NCBI GenBank assembly: GCA_017556565.1
Contig: JAFYMQ010000113.1
Coordinates: 1-8,883 of the forward strand
Source: Clostridia bacterium
Lineage (GTDB): Bacteria > Bacillota > Clostridia > Oscillospirales > Butyricicoccaceae
Length of the DNA stretch: 8,883 nt
Direction of reading: 5' to 3'
Shown: one piece after another, positions 1 through 5,642 of the stretch
Numbering within the stretch: the stretch's first letter is position 1
Layout of the letters: every line of letters starts with the position of its first letter
Translations under genes and position numbers: made by a program
The notes under the pieces: generated by a model
What the model was told of the DNA's origin: nothing
The model's input: the letters and a program-made list of their open reading frames with translations, nothing else
The model's database searches: none

Positions 1-118
1 CAAGATTGCCGCTGCTGCCGCCCTCAATATGTATGGACTTGATTATGCCGTCTTCGGCAGTGATCTCGTATTTTTTGGAGCATACGCCCTTGGGGTAATA
101 AACAGTACTCTTGGTCAT
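1..118 (-). CDS. TSCPD-domain protein (TIGR03905-like), 3' part missing
   Basis: The first 39 codons of a small minus-strand gene are visible; the rest lies beyond base 1. The start ATG is at 116-118, with a GGAGG ribosome binding site at 125-129 and a 6-nt gap, so the start is secure. The visible part has a PKGVCSK motif (residues 9-15), an E-D-G turn (22-24) and a G-G-S-S-G-N-L stretch (33-39). This order matches the small TSCPD proteins (TIGR03905 type, usually about 80-90 residues), which are related to the C-terminal domain of B12-dependent ribonucleotide reductases. As I recall the family, the third position of the GGxxGN motif is usually Cys; here it is Ser35, while Cys13 is kept. The biochemical role of the family is not established. 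It lies downstream of rarA in the same direction but has its own predicted promoter. The family call is from memory of the motif pattern. Confidence 0.72.
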   Translation of the reverse strand, partial: MTKSTVYYPKGVCSKKYEITAEDGIIKSIHIEGGSSGNL

Positions 119-148
119 TGTAAACCTCCATAAATTATTGCCATTAGT

Positions 149-177
149 AATCTACCACAAAAAACAAAACTTGTCTA
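149..177 (-). promoter_or_regulatory. Predicted promoter of the TSCPD gene
   Basis: On the minus strand, a TAGACA -35 (172-177) is separated by exactly 17 nt from a TAGATT -10 (149-154). The -10 is preceded by TGG, an extended -10 arrangement. The expected start of transcription is near 142, giving a leader of about 25 nt before the ATG at 118. No terminator hairpin was seen between the end of rarA (231) and this promoter, so read-through from rarA may also reach the gene. Confidence 0.45.
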
Positions 178-230
178 TATTCAAAATATTTATACTGTGA
201 ATAATGATTACAATATTTTTTGCCAATGTG

Positions 231-1496
231 TCAGTTGCCTTTGAGCTTATCCCAGTAATCTTTTGCCTGGGTTTCCGATTTGTTTGTGCCCGGCTCATAG
301 TATACCGTATCTTTCAGCTGGTCGGGGAGATATTGCTGCTTGACGTAATTTCCGGGGAAATTATGGGGATACTTGTATGTGAGTCCGTGGCCAAGCTTCT
401 GGGCGCCGCCGTAATGGGCATCTTTGAGATGCACGGGGATATCTCCATAGTTGCCGCTTGTTACGTCAGCCATTGCCGAGTCTATGGCACAGACGACCGA
501 GTTGGACTTGGGTGCGGTTGCAATAAGCAGTGCGGCCTGTGTCAGCGGCAGCCGTGCTTCGGGCAGGCCAAGCTGCAGAGCGCTGTCGCAGCAGGCTTTG
601 ACTATAAAAGCTGCCTGAGGATAGGCAAGACCCACATCCTCACTGACCGCGCAGAGCATACGGCGGCAGGCCGATGCAATATCGCCGCCCGCAAGAAGCC
701 GCGCAAGGTAATGTACGGCTGCATCGGGGTCTGAGCCGCGAAGCGATTTGTGGAATGCAGACAGTATATCGTAGTGGCTGTCACCGTCACGGTCGTATTT
801 TGCAGAGGATTTCTGGGTGATCAGCTTTGCATCCTCAAGGGTGACGAATACCGTGCCGTCCTCGCCCATAGATGCGGCAGAAAGAAGCTCAACCGCGTTG
901 ATGGATTTGCGTACGTCTCCGCCGCAGGCCTGAGCTATATGAGCGCATACGCCTTCTTCGATGGAGATTTTGGTCTTCATGGTGCGTGCGCAGATAGAAA
1001 ATGCCCTGCGCACAGCTTTTTGTACGTCTTCCTGAGTAACCGGTTTGAACTCAAACACGGTCGAACGGCTCAGAATAGCATTGTATACGTAAAAATAGGG
1101 GTTTTCCGTAGTGGATGCTATGAGAGTGATCTTGCCGCTCTCGATAAACTCCAGCAGGGACTGCTGCTGCTTTTTGTTAAAATACTGTATCTCATCAAGA
1201 TACAACAGTACGCCCTCGGGAGCAAGCAGGGTATCCAGCTCGCCTATAATGGATTTTATATCCGACGTAGAGGCGGTGGTTGCGTTCAGCTTGTACAGCT
1301 TGCGGTTTGTCTGGGATGCGATTATCTGGGCAAGTGTGGTCTTGCCGACGCCGGACGGACCGTAGAAAATCATATTTGGGATCTTGCCGCTCTGCACCAC
1401 CCGTCTGAGTATGCCGTTTTCGCCTATAAGATGCTCCTGTCCGACCACATCGTCAAAAGATGATGGACGTATAGAGTCTGCAAGTGGCTGGTACAT
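231..1496 (-). CDS. rarA: Replication-associated recombination protein A (RarA/MgsA, AAA+ ATPase)
   Basis: RarA (MgsA) is a clamp-loader-like AAA+ ATPase of the cytoplasm that acts at stalled replication forks and single-strand gaps. The 421-residue length is near the family norm. Visible landmarks are Walker A GPSGVGKT (46-53), Walker B LLYLDE (97-102), sensor 1 STTEN (128-132) and a Ser-Arg pair, probable arginine finger (143-144). The lid follows, and then the C-terminal MgsA tetramerisation region from about residue 250 to the end, including the H-Y-G-G-A-Q-K-L-G-H-G segment. After the Walker B, the usual D-E-I-H-R-F-N motif of many RarA proteins reads D-E-I-Q-Y-F-N, which I believe is a clostridial variant. 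The ATG at 1494-1496 is preceded by GGGGAGGTGT (1501-1510). The gene is divergent from nrdR. No terminator is evident after its stop, so it may share a transcript with the TSCPD gene. Confidence 0.95.
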   Translation of the reverse strand: MYQPLADSIRPSSFDDVVGQEHLIGENGILRRVVQSGKIPNMIFYGPSGVGKTTLAQIIASQTNRKLYKLNATTASTSDIKSIIGELDTLLAPEGVLLYLDEIQYFNKKQQQSLLEFIESGKITLIASTTENPYFYVYNAILSRSTVFEFKPVTQEDVQKAVRRAFSICARTMKTKISIEEGVCAHIAQACGGDVRKSINAVELLSAASMGEDGTVFVTLEDAKLITQKSSAKYDRDGDSHYDILSAFHKSLRGSDPDAAVHYLARLLAGGDIASACRRMLCAVSEDVGLAYPQAAFIVKACCDSALQLGLPEARLPLTQAALLIATAPKSNSVVCAIDSAMADVTSGNYGDIPVHLKDAHYGGAQKLGHGLTYKYPHNFPGNYVKQQYLPDQLKDTVYYEPGTNKSETQAKDYWDKLKGN

Positions 1497-1531
1497 TGTT
1501 ACACCTCCCCAATATAACTTTATTATTTTAT

Positions 1532-1560
1532 ATAATAATACATTTGCCCAATTTATTCAA
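1532..1560 (-). promoter_or_regulatory. Predicted promoter of rarA
   Basis: Minus-strand TTGAAT -35 (1555-1560), a 17-nt spacer and a TATTAT -10 (1532-1537) lie about 35 nt upstream of the rarA ATG. The region is very AT-rich, so alternative -10 hexamers overlap (for example around 1525-1535). The -35 touches the edge of the palindrome at 1560-1580. Confidence 0.5.
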
Positions 1561-1580
1561 CAAAAGATTGCATCTTTTGT
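1560..1580. promoter_or_regulatory. Operator-like perfect palindrome between rarA and nrdR
   Basis: Perfect inverted repeat: ACAAAAGAT (1560-1568), a TGC spacer (1569-1571), and ATCTTTTGT (1572-1580). It lies between the divergent promoters, abutting the rarA -35 (1555-1560) and covering the nrdR -35 (1568-1573). A dimeric repressor bound there would block both promoters. It does not resemble the NrdR box as I know it (AT-rich ACAcwATATATwGTGT type). A chance palindrome in AT-rich DNA cannot be excluded. It is unlikely to be an ordinary terminator because the stem is AT-rich. Confidence 0.45.
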
Positions 1581-1596
1581 CAAAATATGGTATTAT
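1568..1596 (+). promoter_or_regulatory. Predicted promoter of nrdR
   Basis: A weak TTGCAT -35 (1568-1573), a 17-nt spacer and a TATTAT -10 (1591-1596) preceded by TGG (1588-1590), making an extended -10 that compensates for the poor -35. Transcription would start near 1603, about 40 nt before the nrdR ATG. A second possible -10, TATAGT at 1605-1610, lacks a good -35. Confidence 0.5.
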
Positions 1597-1642
1597 ACAA
1601 AAAGTATAGTCAAATATGTAGCATTTTTAGGGGGAAAATTAT

Positions 1643-2104
1643 ATGAGATGTCCGTTTTGCGGCTATCCCGAGAGCAAGGTCGTAGACTCCAGACCTACCG
1701 ACGAATCCAGCAGCATCCGCAGAAGAAGAGAATGCCTGACCTGCGGCAAGAGATTTACCACCTATGAGACAGTCGAAAGCCTGCCTCTGGTAGTTGTCAA
1801 AAAGGATGGCGGCAGAGAGACATTTGACCGCAACAAGATACTCAACGGACTTGTCAAAGCATGCGAAAAGCGTCCCGTACCTATCGCAGTGCTGGAAAAG
1901 GCAGCATCCGATATCGAGCAGCAGCTGCTCAACTCTCTTAACCGTGAGGTAAAGACCGAATACATCGGCGAGCTTGTTATGGAAAAGCTCAAGGATATCG
2001 ACGAGGTCGCTTACGTGCGTTTTGCATCGGTATACAGACAGTTCAAGGATATCAATACTTTTATGAGCGAGCTTTCCAAGCTGCTCGGCAATCAGATCAA
2101 ATAA
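1643..2104 (+). CDS. nrdR: Transcriptional repressor NrdR
   Basis: NrdR represses ribonucleotide reductase operons when dATP/ATP levels signal sufficient deoxynucleotides, by binding paired NrdR boxes. The 153-residue protein has the family's usual size and layout. An N-terminal zinc ribbon has Cys3, Cys6, Cys31 and Cys34 (RCPFC and TCGKRF contexts). A basic segment, SSIRRRREC, follows at about 23-31, and an ATP-cone domain runs from about residue 49 to 139, with VVKKDGGRE near its start. The ATG is preceded by AGGGGG (1629-1634) at an 8-nt gap. The gene stands alone on the plus strand between its own promoter and a strong terminator, divergent from rarA. No ribonucleotide reductase gene is in the window, so its targets lie elsewhere, and no NrdR box was recognised here. 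Confidence 0.96.
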   Translation: MRCPFCGYPESKVVDSRPTDESSSIRRRRECLTCGKRFTTYETVESLPLVVVKKDGGRETFDRNKILNGLVKACEKRPVPIAVLEKAASDIEQQLLNSLNREVKTEYIGELVMEKLKDIDEVAYVRFASVYRQFKDINTFMSELSKLLGNQIK

Positions 2105-2120
2105 ATCTTGGCTTAAACAG

Positions 2121-2154
2121 AGACGCTTCGGCATGAACCGAAGCGTCTTTTTTT
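2121..2154 (+). terminator. Intrinsic terminator of nrdR
   Basis: A perfect 11-bp stem, AGACGCTTCGG (2121-2131) with CCGAAGCGTCT (2138-2148), a 6-nt loop CATGAA, and a run of T to 2154. It begins 16 nt after the nrdR stop. On the opposite strand the tract after the stem is only CTGTTTAAG, so it is mainly a plus-strand terminator, though it may help end the convergent DUF4363 transcript, whose stop is at 2158. Confidence 0.93.
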
Positions 2155-2157
2155 GTG

Positions 2158-2520
2158 TCAGAACAGTGCGCGCAGGGTAGGGGTATCGTAGGTGCTTATG
2201 ATATACAGCTGGTGCATAACGCAGCTTATCTCGGCATCAAACTCGGTGTGATCGTCGTTTTGCAAAAATGCCAGTGCGCGGCTTAATATTTCGGTCACCT
2301 CATCTATATGCTCGTGGGGGACAAATGCCGACAGTATGGGGACTTTTTTGTCCCAGTGCTGTTTTGTGCTGTGCAGGGCGTTATAGTCGTAATTTTGTGC
2401 GGCTGACTCTATATCTGACGATATTTGAGTGCATAGCCTGTCTGTGTAGACTGTACATATGATGCCCAAGGTTATTGCGGAGATAAATGCCAATATGGCT
2501 GCGGCAAGGCGTATTTTCAT
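2158..2520 (-). CDS. DUF4363 family single-pass membrane/secreted protein
   Basis: A 120-residue protein with an N-terminal hydrophobic segment at about residues 4-25 (a membrane anchor or uncleaved signal), followed by a mostly helical, polar domain outside the membrane. The pattern W-D-K-K near residue 54, the P-H-E-H-I-D-E stretch near 65-71 and a C-terminal E-x3-C-V-M-H-Q-L-Y-I-I-S segment fit DUF4363 as I recall it. The function is unknown. The start chosen is the ATG at 2518-2520, because AAGGAG lies just upstream (about 2531-2536). A start 8 codons earlier, at 2544, would sit before that RBS and inside the preceding gene. The start lies 4 nt past the stop of the YetF-type gene (2525), so the two are almost certainly co-transcribed and translationally coupled. 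DUF421-DUF4363 pairs recur in Firmicutes. Confidence 0.82.
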   Translation of the reverse strand: MKIRLAAAILAFISAITLGIICTVYTDRLCTQISSDIESAAQNYDYNALHSTKQHWDKKVPILSAFVPHEHIDEVTEILSRALAFLQNDDHTEFDAEISCVMHQLYIISTYDTPTLRALF

Positions 2521-2524
2521 GCTG

Positions 2525-3196
2525 TCAGTTCTCCTTTTTGGCAAATATTATATTGCTCTCGCCGTCGTATGCCAGCAGGAAAACATCCTTGATTTCGTGA
2601 GCGCCGTTTGTGCCTATAACACTGTGCAGCCACTTGCTTTTTTGCGGTGATGCGTATGATGTATCGGCAAGCTGCCCGTCGGATATGATCACGTTGAATG
2701 GCTCTGAGGGGCTTGGTTTTATTCTGAGATCTTTGGCACTCGGCGGCAGATCGGCAGAGTTTATCATAACACTGAGCCTGCCGTTGGTTTCCATCTGTGC
2801 CAGCCTGACCGTGCGCAAGTCATATACGTCTTTGAGCCTGAGATCTTCCAGCAGATCGTCTATGGTTATACGCAGTGTTTGCATGGCTTTCTGGTCGATG
2901 TTTCCGTCGCGGATTATTGTTATGGGACTTCCGCTTATAAGCTTGCGAAGTTTGGGGTGCTTGAGCGAAAGTGTTGATATTATGACCTCAGCCGATACAA
3001 GTGTGATGATCGGGATTATTCCGTGGACCAGGGGCAGCTCGATATCCTGCATGGGCACCGATGCCACGGCAGAAATAAGTATGGTTATGACCAGTTCGGC
3101 AGGCTGCATCTCGCCAACCTGACGCTTGCCCATAAAGCGCATTGAGAAAATTATAACAAAGTATAAGATCAGTGTTCGGATAAGGGGTACTAACAT
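2525..3196 (-). CDS. YetF-type (DUF421) membrane protein
   Basis: A 223-residue protein of the YetF/DUF421 family. It has three hydrophobic helices at about residues 3-21, 33-50 and 57-77, then a cytoplasmic domain. Family signatures are visible: GKRQVGEMQPAELV (23-36), SGSPITIIRDG (88-98) and the D-L-R-T-V near 129-133, followed by an N-G-R-L-S-V-M strand. YetF-type proteins are widespread in Firmicutes, several are linked to sporulation or the envelope, and their biochemical role is unresolved. The ATG at 3194-3196 is chosen because GGAGG (3203-3207) sits 6 nt upstream. The longer TTG-started frame from 3214 would read through that RBS. The DUF4363 gene follows immediately. A TATACT -10-like hexamer lies at 3219-3224 without a good -35, so the gene may also rely on read-through from the patatin gene. 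Confidence 0.88.
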   Translation of the reverse strand: MLVPLIRTLILYFVIIFSMRFMGKRQVGEMQPAELVITILISAVASVPMQDIELPLVHGIIPIITLVSAEVIISTLSLKHPKLRKLISGSPITIIRDGNIDQKAMQTLRITIDDLLEDLRLKDVYDLRTVRLAQMETNGRLSVMINSADLPPSAKDLRIKPSPSEPFNVIISDGQLADTSYASPQKSKWLHSVIGTNGAHEIKDVFLLAYDGESNIIFAKKEN

Positions 3197-3198
3197 AT

Positions 3199-3235
3199 CA
3201 CACCTCCGTGGCAATAGTAGTATAACCGGAGTGTG
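3199..3235 (-). repeat. Inverted repeat covering the RBS of the YetF-type gene
   Basis: On the minus strand, CACACTCCG (3227-3235) can pair with CGGAGGTGTG (3199-3208) with one bulged G; the loop is 18 nt. The second arm contains the Shine-Dalgarno sequence. The structure would form only in transcripts that start upstream of 3235, such as read-through from the patatin gene, and not from the -10-like site at 3219-3224. Confidence 0.3.
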
Positions 3236-3262
3236 GAAAATAATACCCGATATGCATAAGTT

Positions 3263-4429
3263 TTACATAGCGTGATACAGAACAGAGAGGAACACGTCTA
3301 CTATAGAGCTGACCGCACGTTTGGGGTGGGGGTGGCACATTGACGTGTCGGGGATATCCGAACATACCCGATACAAAAAGTCGTGCAGAGAGTATATTGC
3401 GTATCTGTCAATATTCAGCCTGAGTGCGCGGTTTTCGAGAGCGGATATGAGTATATCGTTGTAGCTGCAGCTGTCGGGCAGCTTGAGCAGCTGACACAAT
3501 GCGGGGATAATCTCCTCAAGCAGCAGTCGTCTGCCTGATTTTTCCGATTTGATACGCATTGTGCAGGCAAGTCTGTCTATGCCGTTATCGCTTATCTGGG
3601 ATATACAGCTGTAGCCTATCTCACCGTCAAAGCCGTCGATGCAGTACTTGATGCCTGCGAGATTTTTGAGCCGGCGCATTGCATCAAAGTAGCCCATATT
3701 GATGTTGTTTTCTGCCTGTTTTTTAGAAAATCCCAGTATGGCGCCCAATTGACCGCTGGGCTCTATGTAGGTGACTTTTACATCCTTGCGCTCGGGTGCG
3801 CGGAATATTCCGCTGCCAAACACCCTCACGGCGATTACCTCGTCGCATCCGCGGTCAATAAGCATGTTAATGGGGCAGCAGTCGTAGGCACCGCCGTCAA
3901 TATATTTCTTGTTTTCTATCTCGGTCAGCTTAAAGCCGGGGAAGGTGGCACTTGCAAGAATATACCTGCATACGTCCTGCGGCGGCATCTGATCCTTGAA
4001 TACGTAGAGCGGCTTGATGTCGGGGAAGGATACCGCAACAAGACCGAAATCAACTGGACTGTTTATCAGTCTGTCGGTATCGATCATACTGCAGAGCATA
4101 TTGTACATTCGTGCGGTTGATATACCCTTGCTCTTGAGTGTTGAGTACAGGGTGTTTTTCAGCTTTTTGAGTACGGCAGAGTTGAGCTCACCGTTTATCA
4201 GCTCGACTATCGGCTTGTCGAGCGGGTCAAACAGATCGTCAAAACCGATATTGAGCCAAAAATCACACAGCTTATCTATATCACCCTGAGCGGCAAATGC
4301 GGCATTGACAGCACCGATAGAGCTGCCTGTGAGCGCAGAGTATTGAATGTTCAGTTCGCTGATTGCTTTGAGTACGCCGGCGTGGTAGGAGCCTTTTGCA
4401 CCGCCGCTTTCAAGTGCGATTCCCAGCAT
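3263..4429 (-). CDS. Patatin-like phospholipase family protein
   Basis: A predicted Ser-Asp dyad lipid acyl hydrolase of 388 residues. It has a Gly-rich oxyanion loop SGGAKGSYHAG (8-18), the nucleophile elbow G-S-S-I-G (35-39, Ser37) and the catalytic Asp in Y-I-D-G-G-A (Asp178). The patatin fold ends near residue 260 after the Y-I-E-P-S-G-Q-L-G segment and the N-M-G-Y-F-D-A-M-R helix. The remaining 120 or so residues are helical, have no motif I recognise, and may be a regulatory or membrane-binding tail. There is no signal peptide, so it is probably cytoplasmic or peripheral at the inner membrane, acting on phospholipid or another acyl ester; the substrate cannot be read from sequence. The ATG at 4427-4429 has GAGGTG at 4435-4440. 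The DUF421 gene follows 66 nt after its stop. Confidence 0.88.
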   Translation of the reverse strand: MLGIALESGGAKGSYHAGVLKAISELNIQYSALTGSSIGAVNAAFAAQGDIDKLCDFWLNIGFDDLFDPLDKPIVELINGELNSAVLKKLKNTLYSTLKSKGISTARMYNMLCSMIDTDRLINSPVDFGLVAVSFPDIKPLYVFKDQMPPQDVCRYILASATFPGFKLTEIENKKYIDGGAYDCCPINMLIDRGCDEVIAVRVFGSGIFRAPERKDVKVTYIEPSGQLGAILGFSKKQAENNINMGYFDAMRRLKNLAGIKYCIDGFDGEIGYSCISQISDNGIDRLACTMRIKSEKSGRRLLLEEIIPALCQLLKLPDSCSYNDILISALENRALRLNIDRYAIYSLHDFLYRVCSDIPDTSMCHPHPKRAVSSIVDVFLSVLYHAM

Positions 4430-4446
4430 ATTATCACCTCATCTTT

Positions 4447-4475
4447 ATTCTATACAGTTTATGCAGAATAATCAA
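4447..4475 (-). promoter_or_regulatory. Predicted promoter of the patatin-like gene
   Basis: Minus-strand TTGATT -35 (4470-4475), 17-nt spacer, TAGAAT -10 (4447-4452). Transcription would begin near 4440, only about 11 nt before the ATG and at the edge of the RBS, an unusually short leader that lowers confidence. The -35 coincides with the T-rich tail of the preceding terminator hairpin (4476-4498). Confidence 0.4.
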
Positions 4476-4500
4476 GCGCCGCAACTGGTTTGCGGCGCCT
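4474..4500 (-). terminator. Intrinsic terminator of the small Pro-rich gene
   Basis: A GC-rich hairpin: GCGCCGCAA (4490-4498 on the minus strand) pairs perfectly with TTGCGGCGC (4476-4484), with loop ACCAG. The stem extends by a G-T and an A-T pair on the outside. The tail on the minus strand is TTGATTATT, a short and interrupted T tract. It starts 14 nt after the stop of the 39-codon gene, the expected place. Termination may be partial, allowing some read-through to the patatin gene. Confidence 0.65.
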
Positions 4501-4513
4501 GACATGATGATTT

Positions 4514-4633
4514 TCAAAGCTGCATGGGCTCAGGAGTGTTTTTCTGAGGGTTCTTGTAGGGCTGGGGACTGTTTTTGGGTGTAGGCTTTTCGGTCTTGCT
4601 CTTTTGCTGATTGGTATAGTTCATAGGCTGCAT
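4514..4633 (-). CDS. Small Pro/Lys/Asn/Gln-rich protein of 39 residues, unknown function
   Basis: A 39-codon open frame on the minus strand, starting at the ATG at 4631-4633 and ending with TGA at 4514-4516. GAGGTG (4640-4645) lies 6 nt upstream of the start and a GC-rich terminator hairpin lies 14 nt after the stop, so this looks like a complete small gene and not random frame. The peptide starts MQPMNYTNQQKSKTEKP and continues with repeated Pro-Lys-Asn, Pro-Gln and Thr-Pro units. It is strongly basic and polar, has no Cys or hydrophobic stretch, and is probably disordered. I do not recognise a family. A second in-frame ATG at codon 4 is possible but farther from the RBS. No clear promoter was identified between it and the divergent yebC (4634-4812). 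It may lie in the same direction as, and partly run into, the patatin gene. Confidence 0.62.
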   Translation of the reverse strand: MQPMNYTNQQKSKTEKPTPKNSPQPYKNPQKNTPEPMQL

Positions 4634-4745
4634 CTGTTTCACCTCGCTCGATTTTACACGGTTAGTTTGAGCATAAATACGATGGATATTCTGTGTGTTT
4701 TACAGTTAATTTTAAAATTGCTGTACAATTTTTTATAGATATATA

Positions 4746-4774
4746 TTGTCTAACTTATATTTATATGATAAAAT
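4746..4774 (+). promoter_or_regulatory. Predicted promoter of yebC
   Basis: TTGTCT -35 (4746-4751), 17-nt spacer, TAAAAT -10 (4769-4774) with a TGA directly before it (4766-4768), making a sigma-A-type extended -10. Transcription would start near 4781, leaving a leader of about 32 nt containing the GGAGG site (4799-4803). The remaining intergenic DNA at 4650-4745 is AT-rich, and I see nothing else there that I can support. Confidence 0.62.
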
Positions 4775-4812
4775 AGCGGAGAATGAAAACAATTTTACGG
4801 AGGTCATATATT

Positions 4813-5547
4813 ATGTCCGGACATTCCAAATGGCACAATATTCAGAAAACCAAGGGCGCAGCTGACGCAAAGAAGGCCAAGATCTTCACCAAGTACGCCC
4901 GTGAAATGGCAATCGCCATCAAAGACGGCGGCGGCGCAGACCCCGCAAGCAACTCCAAGCTTTCTGCTGTTATCAGCCGTGCAAAGAGCGAAAACGTCCC
5001 CAACGATAATATTAACCGTATCCTGCAGAAGTATCAGAGCGGTGCTGCTGCCGAGTCTTACGAGCATGTTACATACGAGGGTTACGGCCCCTGCGGTATC
5101 GCTGTTATCGTAGAGACCCTGACCGATAACCGCAACCGTACTGTTGCCGATGTTCGTCACTATTTTGACAAATACGGCGGAAACATGGGTACATCCGGCT
5201 GCGTGTCCTGGCAGTTCAGCCAGAAGGGCGTTATCGTAATCGATGGCGAGGATCTGGACGAGGATGCTGTTATGATGGAAGCTCTCGATGCAGGAGCAGA
5301 GGACTTCTCTGCAGAAGAGGGAATATTCGAGGTTTATACCGATCCCGACAGCTTTGACGAAGTCCGCGAAAAGCTCAAGGAAATGGGCTACGAGTTCATG
5401 GGAGCTCAGGTGCAGATGGTTCCTCAGAACTATATCACCATCAGCGGTGAGGACAATCTCAAGAATATGCAGAAGATGCTGGAAGTCATGGAAGCCAACG
5501 ACGACATCCAGAACGTTTGGCACAACTGGGAAGAGACCGAGAACTGA
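4813..5547 (+). CDS. yebC: YebC/PmpR (TACO1) family protein
   Basis: A 244-residue member of the YebC/DUF28 family, the usual length. It opens with the hallmark MSGHSKWHNIQ followed by K-x-A-D-A-K-K-A-K-I-F-T-K (about residues 14-28), and has the N-V-P-x-D-N-I-N-R segment near 66-74, the Y-E-G-Y-G-P-x-G-I-A strand and the N-R-N-R-T-V-A-D-V-R-H helix. Bacterial YebC was first described as a DNA-binding regulator. Mitochondrial TACO1 and newer bacterial work point to a ribosome-associated role helping translation of difficult (for example proline-rich) stretches. The start at 4813 is chosen because it gives the conserved N-terminus and has GGAGG (4799-4803) 9 nt upstream; the in-frame ATG at 4783 precedes that RBS. 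It is the first gene of a plus-strand group with lepA and hemW. Confidence 0.96.
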   Translation: MSGHSKWHNIQKTKGAADAKKAKIFTKYAREMAIAIKDGGGADPASNSKLSAVISRAKSENVPNDNINRILQKYQSGAAAESYEHVTYEGYGPCGIAVIVETLTDNRNRTVADVRHYFDKYGGNMGTSGCVSWQFSQKGVIVIDGEDLDEDAVMMEALDAGAEDFSAEEGIFEVYTDPDSFDEVREKLKEMGYEFMGAQVQMVPQNYITISGEDNLKNMQKMLEVMEANDDIQNVWHNWEETEN

Positions 5548-5559
5548 GTTCACCTAAGA

Positions 5560-5595
5560 AGCGGCCGCAAGGCCGCTCTTATTGCTGTTATTGTA
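5560..5595 (+). terminator. Hairpin after yebC, possible weak terminator or attenuator
   Basis: AGCGGCC (5560-5566) pairs perfectly with GGCCGCT (5571-5577) around a GCAA loop, a stable GNRA tetraloop. The tail is CTTATTGCTGTTATTG, T-rich but interrupted, so termination is probably incomplete. I found no convincing promoter between it and lepA, which suggests lepA is reached partly by read-through. The hairpin could alternatively be a transcript-stabilising or processing element. Confidence 0.55.
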
Positions 5596-5642
5596 TATAA
5601 CGGATTAGTCAACAATTACTGAAAAAGGAGTAGATCCTGTTT

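Noticed and set aside
119..230. Terminator for rarA
   Set aside because: No stem of useful length followed by T residues on the minus strand was found.
204..1463. Long plus-strand frames of 176 and 237 codons opposite rarA
   Set aside because: They lie antisense to a clearly conserved gene, have no RBS and give Cys-rich low-complexity peptides typical of shadow frames.
1577..1596. TTGTCA (1577-1582) as the -35 of nrdR
   Set aside because: It is only 8 nt from TATTAT and 22 nt from TATAGT, neither a workable spacing.
2518..2544. Longer N-terminus for the DUF4363 protein starting at 2544
   Set aside because: It adds a charged stretch before the membrane segment and would begin upstream of the evident RBS, inside the YetF-type gene.
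4396..4584. 62-codon plus-strand frame between the patatin gene and yebC
   Set aside because: It has no RBS, starts inside the patatin gene and runs over the terminator hairpin and the better supported minus-strand small gene.
4634..4782. Search for a riboswitch, small RNA or a second promoter (for the small gene) in the divergent region
   Set aside because: AT-rich with no convincing paired structure and no minus-strand -35/-10 pair at usable spacing.
4804..5553. 249-codon minus-strand frame opposite yebC
   Set aside because: Shadow of the conserved yebC frame; no RBS and no recognisable motif.
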